Part shown: positions 1 to 7,300 of the stretch, in pieces
Numbering within the stretch: position 1 is the first letter of the stretch
Layout: every line of letters begins with the position of its first letter
Assembly (NCBI RefSeq): GCF_000421345.1
Contig: NZ_ATWV01000012.1
Location: 1 to 64,000, forward strand
Length of the DNA stretch: 64,000 bases
Direction of reading: 5' to 3'
Source of the DNA: Treponema bryantii NK4A124
GTDB taxonomy: Bacteria; Spirochaetota; Spirochaetia; Treponematales; Treponemataceae
Made by a program: the position numbers and the translations under genes
The notes under the pieces: model-generated
The model's input: only the letters and a program-made list of their open reading frames with translations
Told to the model about the DNA's origin: nothing
The model's database searches: none

Positions 1-356
1 AAAGATACCAGACGGTACAAATTTGATTTTACATTCAGATCAAGGATGGCAGTACCAGATGTACAATTACAGGGAACGTTTGAAAAAGAAAGGAATAAGA
101 CAAAGTATGTCCAGAAAAGGAAACTGTCTTGATAATTCTGTAATGGAAAATTTCTTTGGACTATTAAAATCAGAACTTTTATATTTGCAGGAGTTTGAAT
201 CTGTAGAGCATTTCAAGAAAGAACTAATAGAGTATCTTACTTGGTACAACGAAAAAAGAATTAAGGTTAAATTCAAAGGACTGACCCCTTTACAATTTAG
301 GAATCAGTCCTTAAAATCAGCCTAGTTAAAGTGTCCAATTTCTTGGGTGCACTTCA
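1..356 (+). mobile_element. right end of an IS3-family insertion sequence
   Basis: The transposase stop at 325 is followed about 30 bp later by a terminal sequence of the IS150 kind (AGTGTCCAATTTCTTGGG then TGCACTTCA, about 330-356). The left end is outside the window, so inverted repeats and target duplication cannot be checked. The end at 356 is an estimate. Confidence 0.6.
2..325 (+). CDS. IS3-family transposase OrfB, C-terminal part
   Basis: Retroviral-type DDE integrase core of an IS3/IS150-like element; the 5' part lies outside the window, and the reading frame is open back to base 2. The last two catalytic acidic residues are visible in typical context: Asp in HSDQGWQY and Glu in DNSVMENFFGLLKSE. 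The tail WYN-KR---L-PLQF is characteristic of the family. There is no frame damage in the visible part. It lies directly before the shortest carB fragment, so it may have helped to end that fragment's neighbourhood. Intactness of the whole element cannot be judged. Confidence 0.9.
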   Translation, partial: KIPDGTNLILHSDQGWQYQMYNYRERLKKKGIRQSMSRKGNCLDNSVMENFFGLLKSELLYLQEFESVEHFKKELIEYLTWYNEKRIKVKFKGLTPLQFRNQSLKSA

Positions 357-385
357 TTAGTAAAGGATGGTCTTTCTTTTTATTA

Positions 386-420
386 TGGTTTCGATATGCC
401 CTAAGGGTTACTCAACCACC
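386..420. repeat. palindromic repeat GGTGGTT...AACCACC, copy 1
   Basis: Outer arms TGGTTTCGATA and CTCAACCACC around a small inner hairpin (GCCCTAAGGGT). The same element occurs at 30949-30988, inside proA, and at 51002-51038. It is followed at 431-450 by a separate 8-bp hairpin (GAAACGGC / GCCGTTTC, loop GTTA) that could serve as a weak terminator. Confidence 0.7.
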
Positions 421-465
421 AGACATCACGGAAACGGCGTTAGCCGTTTCGAATCCGTGTGCAAA

Positions 466-1411
466 CTATTTAATTAACGAGTGATATTCCTGAAGGCTCT
501 TAACTCCACCCTCACCACCATTACCGTTCTTTACAGCTTCAATTCCCTTAACCGCAGCAAGCGCCCCGGCAATAGTCGTAATGTAAGATACCTTATACTT
601 CAAACAAGCCTTGCGTATCGTCTTCCTGTCCTCAGCATAGTTGCGTTTTGCCTTAGGCGTATTGATTACCAAACAAACTTCCTTGTTCATAATCATGTCG
701 ACTACGTCTGGGCGGCCGGCTCCGATTTTGTTTACAACGTCGCACTTGATTCCGTTTGCGTTGTAGAAGTCTGCGGTGCCCTGAGTTCCAACCAGTGTGA
801 AGCCTAGGTTCTTCAAAGTTTTTCCAATCTCAAGAACTTGATCTTTCTGGCTTTCCTTGTTGCTGAGGGAAATAAGAACCTTCTTGTTTTCCCAGGCAGC
901 CGGTGCGTGTGGAAGTTCTGAACCGGCAGCTTCCTGTGACTTGTAGAATGCCAGAGGGAAGTTTTCAGCAAGACCAAGAACTTCACCAGTAGAACGCATT
1001 TCAGGTCCGAGGATTGGGTCTACTCCAGGGAAGCGTGCCCATGGCAATACTGCTTCTTTTGCTCCGTAGTAAGGAATCTTCTTGTCTTTGAGGCCGAGTG
1101 ATTCAAGTGATTCACCAAGCATCATGCGGGTAGCAAGGCGAGCCATCTGAGTGTCACAAACCTTTGATACAAGAGGAACTGTGCGCGAAGCACGTGGGTT
1201 AGCTTCGATTACATAAACCTTTCCGTTTTCAATTGCGTACTGCATGTTCATCAATCCGCAAACGTGCAGGCTTTCTGCAATCTTCTTTGTATATTCTTTG
1301 ATTGTTGCAAGGTTATCAGCCGGAATAGATACCGGAGGAATTACACAAGCCGAGTCACCAGAGTGAATACCCGCAAGCTCAACGTGCTCCATAACAGCAG
1401 GAATGTAAACG
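466..1411 (-). pseudogene. carB: carB 3' fragment 1 (C-terminal part of carbamoyl-phosphate synthase large chain)
   Basis: In-frame copy of about the last 315 codons of CarB, from HVYIPAVMEHVELAG to the natural C-terminus EYHSLIK. It covers the end of the second ATP-grasp domain and the MGS-like allosteric domain. Homology to the full gene (14645-17896) stops abruptly at base 1411, in the middle of a codon run, where palindromic repeat sequence begins. It has no start region and no N-terminal synthetase half, so it cannot act as CarB. Its reading frame is undamaged, which suggests recent origin. Its protein is closer to fragment 2 than to the intact gene: both have LEIGKTLKNLG and NKEVC where the intact gene has LFIGKTLKDLG and NKDVC. 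Confidence 0.9.
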
Positions 1412-1540
1412 TGATTTTTTTTTAATGAAGGAGGGGAAAGCTTTCCCCTCGCTCCAACCGCCAGTGGCGTTTTCCGCTACCCCTTCTCCTAGGGCTCCGC
1501 CCTAAAACCCGCATGGTAAATTGCTGTCGCAATTTGCTAT
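1412..1540. repeat. module A boundary: triple-hairpin repeat ending in shared 60-bp sequence R
   Basis: Directly joins the broken 5' end of carB fragment 1 to the end of toxN. It contains a perfect 20-bp palindrome at 1431-1450 (arms GAGGGGAAAG / CTTTCCCCTC), an AACGCC / GGCG hairpin near 1460-1475, the GGGCTCCGCCC hairpin near 1493-1503, and a hairpin AAATTGC-TGTC-GCAATTT type near 1517-1534. Bases 1481-1540 match 9001-9060 at 58 of 60 positions by eye. That second copy sits at the equivalent junction of module B. Confidence 0.85.
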
Positions 1541-2028
1541 TTACTTTTGTACTCTCTACACTTTTCTTCAAGCAATTTAAAATTATTGCACCGCTGGCTT
1601 AGCTTTGATTTTCCGTCATTTATAAGCTTATGGTCATAAACTATTCTTGCATTACTTACAATTTGTTCAGATTTCTGTTTAATGATACGGTATTCGGCTC
1701 TTATAAGGTTTTTATAATGCTCATTCTTTATGTCAGAAATAAGAACAGGTTTACAGATATTTAAAGGAGCAGGAAACATATTATTCAAATTGATAACGGC
1801 ATAGACACCAATCTTTATAAAATCATCAGTTTCGCAAAGCCGTTTGTGTTTGGGTTTAAAAGATGAAAGGGGCGCAAAATATTTGAATCCTTCGATTTCG
1901 AGTATAATTCCAATATATTTTCGAGAGAAGTCTTGAGTTACCTTTTTGTTTCTGAAAAGATGCTCTTCAAATGCAGAAAGATATTCAATATAAGCTGAAT
2001 CGATTTCGTAGATTTCTAAATCTGCCAT
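1537..2028 (-). CDS. ToxN/AbiQ-family type III toxin (endoribonuclease)
   Basis: A 163-aa protein of the ToxN/AbiQ/CptN fold: the N-terminal LEIYEIDSAYIEYLSAFE followed by KYIGIILEIEGFKYFAPLSS is the family's usual opening (tyrosines, then the K-I-G-I-hydrophobic strand and Y-APL-S). Known members cut mRNA and their own antitoxin RNA at A-rich sites and are held inactive by an RNA pseudoknot. Upstream on the same strand are a strong promoter, a short pseudoknot RNA and a Rho-independent terminator ending 2 nt before the ATG, which is the type III operon layout. There is no Shine-Dalgarno sequence: the ATG directly follows the terminator U-tract. The stop codon lies inside the shared boundary repeat. 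Family assignment is from motif recognition; toxicity is inference. Confidence 0.8.
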   Translation of the reverse strand: MADLEIYEIDSAYIEYLSAFEEHLFRNKKVTQDFSRKYIGIILEIEGFKYFAPLSSFKPKHKRLCETDDFIKIGVYAVINLNNMFPAPLNICKPVLISDIKNEHYKNLIRAEYRIIKQKSEQIVSNARIVYDHKLINDGKSKLSQRCNNFKLLEEKCREYKSK

Positions 2029-2030
2029 AT

Positions 2031-2066
2031 AAAAAAAAGCGCCGAAGCAATAAAAACTGCCTCGGC
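2031..2066 (-). terminator. Rho-independent terminator between antitoxin RNA and toxN
   Basis: Minus strand: stem GCCGAGGC / GCTTCGGC (8 bp with one G-U pair), 10-nt loop, then GC and eight T. It ends 2 nt before the toxin ATG, so toxin expression would depend on read-through, as in known type III systems. Confidence 0.85.
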
Positions 2067-2103
2067 CGTATAAATTTCGCAGTCAAAGGTGCGATATCCT
2101 TAT
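2067..2103 (-). ncRNA. candidate type III antitoxin RNA (single pseudoknot unit)
   Basis: Between promoter and terminator the minus-strand RNA carries an H-type pseudoknot pattern in the order AAGG (2101-2098), UCGCA (2094-2090), CCUU (2089-2086), UGCGA (2081-2077). The first pairs with the third and the second with the fourth. ToxI antitoxins are built from such pseudoknots, usually in two to several tandem repeats of about 34-45 nt. Here only one unit is seen. The expected 5' end is near 2103, so the pseudoknot begins almost at the first nucleotide. Confidence 0.6.
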
Positions 2104-2109
2104 GGTTAG

Positions 2110-2138
2110 AATATAATGCAGAACCAGAGAGAAGTCAA
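2110..2138 (-). promoter_or_regulatory. sigma-70 promoter of the antitoxin RNA/toxN operon
   Basis: Minus strand TTGACT (2138-2133), 17-nt spacer, TATATT (2115-2110). Predicted start near 2103. Confidence 0.75.
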
Positions 2139-2171
2139 GTGAAGGTTTGAAGTTTGATGTTATTAACATTC

Positions 2172-3197
2172 TCAATCAAAAATCCCATTAACTCGTTTCA
2201 TCATAGCTTCTACCGTCAATTTCCAATTATCAACAAACCAATCTGGAGAAATAGGAATAGCATGAGAGCCTTGTGATAGAATCCATTCCATCACTCTGAG
2301 AGTTTGAGTTGAAGAAAACTCTACACGAGTTCTCTCTTCTTCTTCAAAATTCGTGACTTTCTGATTATCTGCTAAAATCCTTTCTTTGACGATTTCTCTG
2401 GCATCGTTATATAAATCAATTACAAAATCTACAGCTTTATCGCTCATAAAGATTCCGAACTTACCGCCACCACAACGAGATGAAAAATCAAAATTTTCCG
2501 GTAAATCAAAGTGTTCTGAAGTAACTTCAAGATTTTTGATTCTGCTTAAAGAAAAAATCCGCTCTGCATTTCGTTCATAAGAATATCCAAAAATGAAGCA
2601 TGAACCGTCATCAAAAAGAAATTGATAAGGAGCAAGTTTTCTATGAGATGTTTCAGTATTCCAGCGACCGTTATAATCAAACTCAACTACATAGTCATTG
2701 CGGATTGCTTCAAGAAATTTTTTCCAGACTATTTCATCAATATTTACTTTGGGAACTGGTGCAACAGCAATTCGTTTTAAAAGTGAACTTTTTCCAACTC
2801 CCTGTGTATCTGTTACGAAGTTAATAGCATCAGAAATCGAGTTGTAAATCGGGCTTCCCTCAAAACTTGAAAGAAGCGTCTTGGCGGCAGAAAGATAAAA
2901 CACATCTTCCGTGGAAATATTATTCAGGGCAAAATCCCATTTTTCATCAAAATAATAATACCCGCCTTTCTCCCTGTCAAACTCGAGTGGCGCATGAAAA
3001 TATGTTCGGAGCAAATCAATATCACGGTAAATTGTTGCTTCTCCAACCTTACTATAACCTGTCTGCTCGCAGTAAAGTTTCTGCAATTTTGGAACATCCG
3101 GGTACATTCCAGCTTTGATTGCGTTGTGAATGATTATGAGTCGTTCAAGCATCTTTTTGTTAAGAGTACGTTCTGGGGGATTTAACTTCTGCTTCAT
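2172..3197 (-). CDS. WYL-domain transcriptional regulator (HTH + WYL)
   Basis: A 341-aa protein with an N-terminal DeoR-like winged helix (residues about 10-85, EATIYRDIDLLRTYF as recognition region) and a WYL domain (about 140-230, FDYNGRW...RKLAPYQFLFDDGSCFIFGY), then a C-terminal WCX-like extension. WYL regulators of this build (for example CapW and BrxR) repress defence operons and respond to nucleic-acid or nucleotide ligands. A perfect palindrome lies just upstream, and related sites precede 4224 and 6630, so it probably autoregulates and controls module A. A TATAAT ends 7 nt before the ATG and no ribosome-binding site fits in, so the mRNA is probably leaderless. Function is inference from family and sites. 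Confidence 0.8.
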   Translation of the reverse strand: MKQKLNPPERTLNKKMLERLIIIHNAIKAGMYPDVPKLQKLYCEQTGYSKVGEATIYRDIDLLRTYFHAPLEFDREKGGYYYFDEKWDFALNNISTEDVFYLSAAKTLLSSFEGSPIYNSISDAINFVTDTQGVGKSSLLKRIAVAPVPKVNIDEIVWKKFLEAIRNDYVVEFDYNGRWNTETSHRKLAPYQFLFDDGSCFIFGYSYERNAERIFSLSRIKNLEVTSEHFDLPENFDFSSRCGGGKFGIFMSDKAVDFVIDLYNDAREIVKERILADNQKVTNFEEEERTRVEFSSTQTLRVMEWILSQGSHAIPISPDWFVDNWKLTVEAMMKRVNGIFD

Positions 3198-3215
3198 GAT
3201 TAGATTATACCACGA

Positions 3216-3240
3216 TTTACTATCATTTAGTGATAGTAAA
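3216..3240. promoter_or_regulatory. operator 1 of the module A regulator (perfect palindrome)
   Basis: Arms TTTACTATCA and TGATAGTAAA, 10 bp each, around TTTAG. It lies between the divergent WYL gene and the 3304 gene and covers the -35 region of the WYL promoter, whose -10 TATAAT is at 3209-3204. Read on the minus strand, its core ACTATCACTAAATGATAG matches the sites at 4141 and 6575. Confidence 0.8.
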
Positions 3241-3303
3241 GTTAAAAATTTTTATATTATTGAATTTTATATAGAAAAATGTGTGATATAATGTAAGTGC
3301 AAT

Positions 3304-4125
3304 ATGGATTATAAATTTGATTTCTCAGTTTATGAGCAAAAGAAAAATGATGAACTAGAAGTTCTTATGAAAAATTGGATTTCACAAGTTTCAACTAAGA
3401 ATAAAAATACAATTGATAATGGAAATAAGACAAAACGGTCTCCTAAGCGGTGCTTTGCAAAAGATGGATTTTTTCCAGGGTATTTTGATGAAAAGAATCT
3501 GCGGATACTCTTTGTAGGACGCGAGCCCAGAAAAATAGGCGGTTATGATTTCAGAGATACAACTAAAGAATGTTTTGATGAAACATGCATAGGTAAGAAT
3601 AATTGGTGGAGAAGAATCTTTTACATCGTCTATGGAATAAGGAATAAAGGACATTTTTCTTTTGAAGATATCCCAACAGCACAAGAAATATTAAATAAAA
3701 TGTATGAAAAAAATGATTATGGTTTTGCTTGCATAAATATTTCAAAATACAGTAATGACCATCCTAAAAACTGGCAAGCAAATACAAAATTAGTTTCTCA
3801 ATTTTTTGAAGATTCTGAATTGGAAAAAACGAATTTTTTCAAAAAGGAATTGGAATTCTTAAATCCAGATGTAATGATAACTGCAAATTTGTGGGATTGG
3901 GAAATTGATGAACATTTTATAGATTTATGTCTTCCAAATGAAAATTTCTCAAAAACATCTTCAGTTACACATAATAGAGAAAAAGTTGCAGAATATGGTA
4001 AATATAATCTTAACGGACATGAAATAGATTTTATAGACTTATTCCATTTTTCTGCACCAGATAAAAAAGATAAATATCACTATTATAATCCTGTAATGAA
4101 AGTTTTATTTCCGAAGATAAAATAA
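3304..4125 (+). CDS. uncharacterised 273-aa protein, possibly uracil-DNA-glycosylase-like fold
   Basis: Not recognised with certainty. The segment RILFVGREPRKIGGYDFRD (residues about 62-80) and the later FLNPDVMITANLWDWEID resemble the first strand-loop and the second core strand of UDG-superfamily proteins, but a catalytic assignment is not safe. It is soluble and Lys/Asn-rich, and its base composition is AT-rich like the rest of module A. The start ATG lies 12 nt after a TATAAT (3287-3292) without a Shine-Dalgarno sequence, so the mRNA may be nearly leaderless. It is divergent from the WYL regulator, and the palindrome at 3216-3240 could control both. Confidence 0.55.
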   Translation: MDYKFDFSVYEQKKNDELEVLMKNWISQVSTKNKNTIDNGNKTKRSPKRCFAKDGFFPGYFDEKNLRILFVGREPRKIGGYDFRDTTKECFDETCIGKNNWWRRIFYIVYGIRNKGHFSFEDIPTAQEILNKMYEKNDYGFACINISKYSNDHPKNWQANTKLVSQFFEDSELEKTNFFKKELEFLNPDVMITANLWDWEIDEHFIDLCLPNENFSKTSSVTHNREKVAEYGKYNLNGHEIDFIDLFHFSAPDKKDKYHYYNPVMKVLFPKIK

Positions 4126-4140
4126 TTAAAAAAATCCTCC

Positions 4141-4158
4141 ACTATCGCGAAATGATAG
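4141..4158 (+). promoter_or_regulatory. operator 2 of the module A regulator
   Basis: ACTATCGCGAAATGATAG, the same consensus (ACTATCRNNAAATGATAR) as sites 3216-3240 and 6575-6592, about 65 bp before the 4224 gene. Confidence 0.7.
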
Positions 4159-4215
4159 CAGCCTGTGTTATAAGTGAACTAACATTGAAACATTGCTGCT
4201 AAAAAGTAGCGATAG
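4142..4215 (+). promoter_or_regulatory. long nested inverted repeat in front of the 4224 ribosome-binding site
   Basis: CTATCGC (4142-4148) pairs with GCGATAG about 4208-4214, and inside it TAGCAGC pairs with GCTGCTA. The Shine-Dalgarno GGAGGA follows the outer 3' arm directly. If transcribed, this would fold into a stem that sits against the ribosome-binding site. The 5' arm overlaps operator 2, so it may instead be a DNA-level signal. Confidence 0.5.
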
Positions 4216-4223
4216 GAGGAATT

Positions 4224-4634
4224 ATGAAAAAATTTATTTCTTTTTTGGGTCTGTTGTTTATTGCAACAGCAGTATTTGCTCAGTCTTTTAGTCTCAAGAC
4301 TGCTGACAAGACTCCATGCACAGTTACACTCAATGGTGATTTTATTGTAATTGAAGAGACTTTACTGGGCGGATACATAACCCGCATTACAATTCCAAAA
4401 TCAAAATTCACTTCCACTGGTACAAAAGTCACTTCTGAGGAAGGTGGTAAATCCGTAATAAACAATAAGCCGTTTATGGAAAGTGGTGATGTTATTTACA
4501 TAATTGAAGATCAGAAAAATACTTCTATCGTTGGTTTTCTCTCCGGTAGAGCTTATTATCAGCAGAATCCAGTAATGGGTATTTGGCTTTACAAAAAAGA
4601 CATTCAAGCTATAGCAAAGAAACTGAAATTGTAG
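4224..4634 (+). CDS. small secreted or periplasmic protein, unknown function
   Basis: A 136-aa protein with a clear Sec signal peptide (MKKFISFLGLLFIATAVFA, cleavage after AFA) and a short beta-rich mature domain; no family is recognised. The start is set by AGGAGGAATT-ATG. It stands behind operator 2 and a structured leader, and a hairpin (4641-4673) follows it, so it is probably a monocistronic unit under the WYL regulator. Having an exported protein in a WYL-controlled cluster is unusual for a purely nucleic-acid-targeting defence module. Role unknown. Confidence 0.7.
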   Translation: MKKFISFLGLLFIATAVFAQSFSLKTADKTPCTVTLNGDFIVIEETLLGGYITRITIPKSKFTSTGTKVTSEEGGKSVINNKPFMESGDVIYIIEDQKNTSIVGFLSGRAYYQQNPVMGIWLYKKDIQAIAKKLKL

Positions 4635-4640
4635 TTTATA

Positions 4641-4673
4641 ACTCAAAGTATTTTGAAATAAAATGCTTTGAGT
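4641..4673 (+). terminator. hairpin after the 4224 gene
   Basis: ACTCAAAG / CTTTGAGT arms with an inner ATTTT / AAAAT extension. No strong T-tract follows, so termination is uncertain. Confidence 0.45.
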
Positions 4674-4694
4674 ATTACTGTCTTGGAGGCAAAT

Positions 4695-5471
4695 ATGAAT
4701 AAGAAACTGATTATTGAAAATACGCTGGTCTTTTTGTTTGTTTTGCTATTATTGCCATTTCCGAAGCTCATGGAAGAAATATTGATAGGAAGTATATTTG
4801 CAGTTTGCTTTATTTTCTGCTTTTTAAATTCGAGAAAATGTGTCAAACATGTCTGTGAGATTTTTTCGTATAATATTCCATACCTGACGATAGTGATTTT
4901 AATTTTGCAAATCCATTCTGTCCGTTTCTCTTTGTTAGCAAACAATATTCAGGAACAGCTTTTTTGTGTTCAACTCTACAAATGGCTTACAGACCGATTG
5001 CCTAACAGAGAAGCCTTCCTTATTGGATTCCTTATCTATTTTTGGCTTTTGTTGTACATCTTAATTCTTTTTCTGGAAAATGGAGTAAAAAGAAAAATTG
5101 AAGTAAGTAATAAATTCAATCAAGATACGTTAAATGTACAGAAGCAGGATATAGCATACAAAGAATATGCTGGAATTATTTCTGATAAGCAAGCCGTTAT
5201 TGAAAATGATAATTTGGCTGCAACAGTCGAATTAAACAAAGACATTGCTTTTGAAATCAAAAAAATAAGAAATTATCTAGTTGGTAGTCTTGTTGTATGT
5301 TTATGTCATTTCGGAAGCGGAATGGTAAAAGATATGATGTTTGAAAAATTATGCTTTGAAGAATCGTTTTTCAATAACGCAGTAATTGCAGTCGGAAACA
5401 CCATTCCTTTTGTATGCATTTATCTAATGATGACAAGATTTCTTTATGGAAAGAGCAATGGAAATGAATAA
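4695..5471 (+). CDS. integral membrane protein, unknown function
   Basis: A 258-aa protein. The start is chosen at 4695 because of TTGGAGG 5-6 nt upstream; an earlier ATG at 4668 has no ribosome-binding site. Hydrophobic segments are visible at about residues 8-25, 30-48, 56-75, 105-125, 198-215 and 228-248, with a soluble, charged stretch (about 125-195) between. No family is recognised. Its 3' end overlaps the start of the SMC-like ATPase gene by up to 26 bp, so the two are probably translated in a coupled way and may act together at the membrane. Confidence 0.6.
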   Translation: MNKKLIIENTLVFLFVLLLLPFPKLMEEILIGSIFAVCFIFCFLNSRKCVKHVCEIFSYNIPYLTIVILILQIHSVRFSLLANNIQEQLFCVQLYKWLTDRLPNREAFLIGFLIYFWLLLYILILFLENGVKRKIEVSNKFNQDTLNVQKQDIAYKEYAGIISDKQAVIENDNLAATVELNKDIAFEIKKIRNYLVGSLVVCLCHFGSGMVKDMMFEKLCFEESFFNNAVIAVGNTIPFVCIYLMMTRFLYGKSNGNE

Positions 5472-6081
5472 GATTTTTCTGAAATATATGGATATTGAAG
5501 GCTATAAGAATTTCTACAACCGGGTACATGTGGATTTTTCACCTCACTTGAATATTGTAGCCGGCCCGCCAAAATTTGGAAAATCAAATCTTCTTAATGC
5601 TATAAATTGGACTTTGCTTGATACTGATGGTACGGACAACACTCCTGAAACAATCATTTTTCACGGTAATAAAACAAGAAAACCGTATGATTTTGCAGAA
5701 GTCACTCTCTGTTACGGCAAAGAAAATAATGAAGGATCAATCATTATTAAGCATCGGCTTGAGAAAAGTGGGAATAATTTCTGGCAGATAGACACAAAGC
5801 AATACTATTCATTTGAAAGTTTTAAGAGTCACCTGCAGGAATTCAAATTTCCAGAGTTGCGCTTGATTAAAGATTTTAATAAATCAAATAGAAATGTTTC
5901 AAATCATTTTGAAGGATTGTTAAAACAGGTGGACGAAAAACAATGCATTGTAGAAATATGTAAAGAGATTAATTGGCATAAGATTTCTAACAAGAAGATT
6001 CCAAACTGTCTTATCGGAATTTACCCAAGTGAGAATGATGTTATAAAAGTCATAGCACTAATTGATAGAATGGGTGACTAA
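5446..6081 (+). CDS. truncated SMC/RecF-like ATPase (N-terminal head only)
   Basis: A 211-aa protein opening like SMC, RecF and AAA_23 proteins: MDIEGYKNFYN, then hydrophobic LNIVAGPPKFGKSNLLNAINW with Walker A GPPKFGKS at about residues 40-47. No ABC signature, Walker B or coiled coil follows, so only the N-lobe is present. Either the rest is lost or a partner supplies it. Starts at 5446, 5458 or 5464 are possible; all overlap the membrane-protein gene. A downstream 155-aa ORF follows within 25 bp. It may be a degenerate remnant or a true half-ATPase; the sequence alone does not decide. Confidence 0.6.
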   Translation: MERAMEMNKIFLKYMDIEGYKNFYNRVHVDFSPHLNIVAGPPKFGKSNLLNAINWTLLDTDGTDNTPETIIFHGNKTRKPYDFAEVTLCYGKENNEGSIIIKHRLEKSGNNFWQIDTKQYYSFESFKSHLQEFKFPELRLIKDFNKSNRNVSNHFEGLLKQVDEKQCIVEICKEINWHKISNKKIPNCLIGIYPSENDVIKVIALIDRMGD

Positions 6082-6103
6082 TTTGCAAGACAGGCAGTCG
6101 AAG

Positions 6104-6571
6104 ATGAGTAGGCGGAAGAAAAAGAAAAAAGCACAAAACACTTGTATGTATTTGTGCATGAACGCTTATCTTGTTTCGTTTGGTAATATAGATTTTTGCG
6201 GCTTTAAAGTACCACAACTAATCAGCGGATATGTAAAAAAGATGCCGATGTTTTCCAATTTATCAATAAGAAACATTGAAAAGCAGTTCAAGAAAGGACT
6301 TTTGATTTTTTATTGTAAGAATAGGAAAAGATGCATTATATGGGAACATAAGTTGCAGCTGTTAAAAGCTGAAGATCTGACAGAAGATTTAATCAATCTC
6401 GTTGTTGAAATGTATAAACTGCGATTGACTGTTTTAAAAGATTTTGTGGAAGAGTCATTCAGTTTTGAAGATACTGGATATATAGAAGTAATGAGCCATG
6501 ACTTGGGACTGTCTGAAAATGAAATTGATAATGTGATAAAAAGAATTAACTCAGACCTTAATCTCAAATAA
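6104..6571 (+). CDS. hypothetical protein of module A
   Basis: A 155-aa soluble protein with a very basic start (MSRRKKKKKAQ), unknown family. The start at 6104 is preferred over a TTG at 6062 that would overlap the ATPase gene. The C-terminal part is helical and acidic (ETGYIEV...LGLSENEIDNVIKRI). It follows the SMC-like ATPase closely and probably shares its transcript. Confidence 0.45.
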   Translation: MSRRKKKKKAQNTCMYLCMNAYLVSFGNIDFCGFKVPQLISGYVKKMPMFSNLSIRNIEKQFKKGLLIFYCKNRKRCIIWEHKLQLLKAEDLTEDLINLVVEMYKLRLTVLKDFVEESFSFEDTGYIEVMSHDLGLSENEIDNVIKRINSDLNLK

Positions 6572-6574
6572 TCG

Positions 6575-6592
6575 ACTATCGTTAAATGATAA
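6575..6592 (+). promoter_or_regulatory. operator 3 of the module A regulator
   Basis: ACTATCGTTAAATGATAA, matching the consensus of sites 3216-3240 and 4141-4158, 38 bp before the 6630 gene. Confidence 0.65.
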
Positions 6593-6629
6593 TAAGAGAT
6601 ACTAGAATTAAAAGCATCTGGAGAAAATT

Positions 6630-7151
6630 ATGAATAAAGAAAAATTCTTGAAAAGCCGAACTGAATGGAAAAACTTTCACAGTGCGATTTTGTTTTCAAT
6701 GTTGAATCCAAATCACGAAACAAGTTCGCCCGATGTTTTGAAAGATTTTTTGGATTTTGTAAAAATGTCTGAAAAGGCCCGTGATTCATTTCTGGCGGAT
6801 TTTGATTTTCTTGAATTTTCAACCAACATAAAGCAGACAATTTTTTTAATCAAAAATAAAAAATATGGCATTTTAATAGAAAGCAACCTTGATTGTAAAA
6901 AAAATGACAAAGAATTAAAGCGATGTTTTGATAAATGTCTTACTGAATGTTATATAAAGCCGCCGATGATTGTAAGCATTAACTGGAGAACTCCAGATGA
7001 ACGAAAAATTCCTCAAGGCATAAAAGAATTTGTTCACAATATCACCGCAAAAGAATTAGCCAACTTTTTTAACAAATGGTGTGAAAAACAATCGGAAGAA
7101 TCTTTGACTAAAGGGATTCTGTCTCAGTATGCAAAGAAATTAGCTAATTAA
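6630..7151 (+). CDS. hypothetical protein of module A
   Basis: A 173-aa, soluble, Lys-rich protein, with a good ribosome-binding site (CTGGAGAAAATT-ATG). No domain is recognised. Features are an NWRTPDERKIPQGIKEFVHNI segment and a helical C-terminus. It stands alone behind operator 3, so it is probably controlled by the WYL regulator. The gene ends at the hairpin that also terminates carB fragment 2 from the other strand. Confidence 0.5.
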   Translation: MNKEKFLKSRTEWKNFHSAILFSMLNPNHETSSPDVLKDFLDFVKMSEKARDSFLADFDFLEFSTNIKQTIFLIKNKKYGILIESNLDCKKNDKELKRCFDKCLTECYIKPPMIVSINWRTPDERKIPQGIKEFVHNITAKELANFFNKWCEKQSEESLTKGILSQYAKKLAN

Positions 7152-7187
7152 AAAAACGCCAGCCTTGCCACAAAAAGCAAGACTGGC
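7151..7187 (-). terminator. Rho-independent terminator downstream of carB fragment 2
   Basis: Minus strand stem GCCAGTCTTGC / GCAAGGCTGGC (one mismatch) followed by G and six T. It faces the carB fragment, so it may be the ancestral carB terminator. The intact carB has no such hairpin within 100 bp of its stop. Confidence 0.7.
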
Positions 7188-7202
7188 ACTATAGATAGCC
7201 GA

Positions 7203-7300
7203 ATTGAGAGATTGCCGTGTCGAGCACGGCAATGACACAAAAAACTGTCATTGCCCGGCTTGACAAGCAATGTCATTTTCGCACTTGATGCGGGAATCTC
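7203..7300. repeat. compound palindromic repeat
   Basis: Nested hairpins: TTGCCGTG / CACGGCAA, TGTCATTGC / GCAATG, and outer AGAGATT / AATCTCT. Related to the GTCATTCCCGGGCTTGACC-type repeats at 28220, 35588 and 40731. Confidence 0.6.

Noticed and set aside
1-356. Complete insertion sequence
   Set aside because: Only the 3' part of the transposase and one end are in the window.
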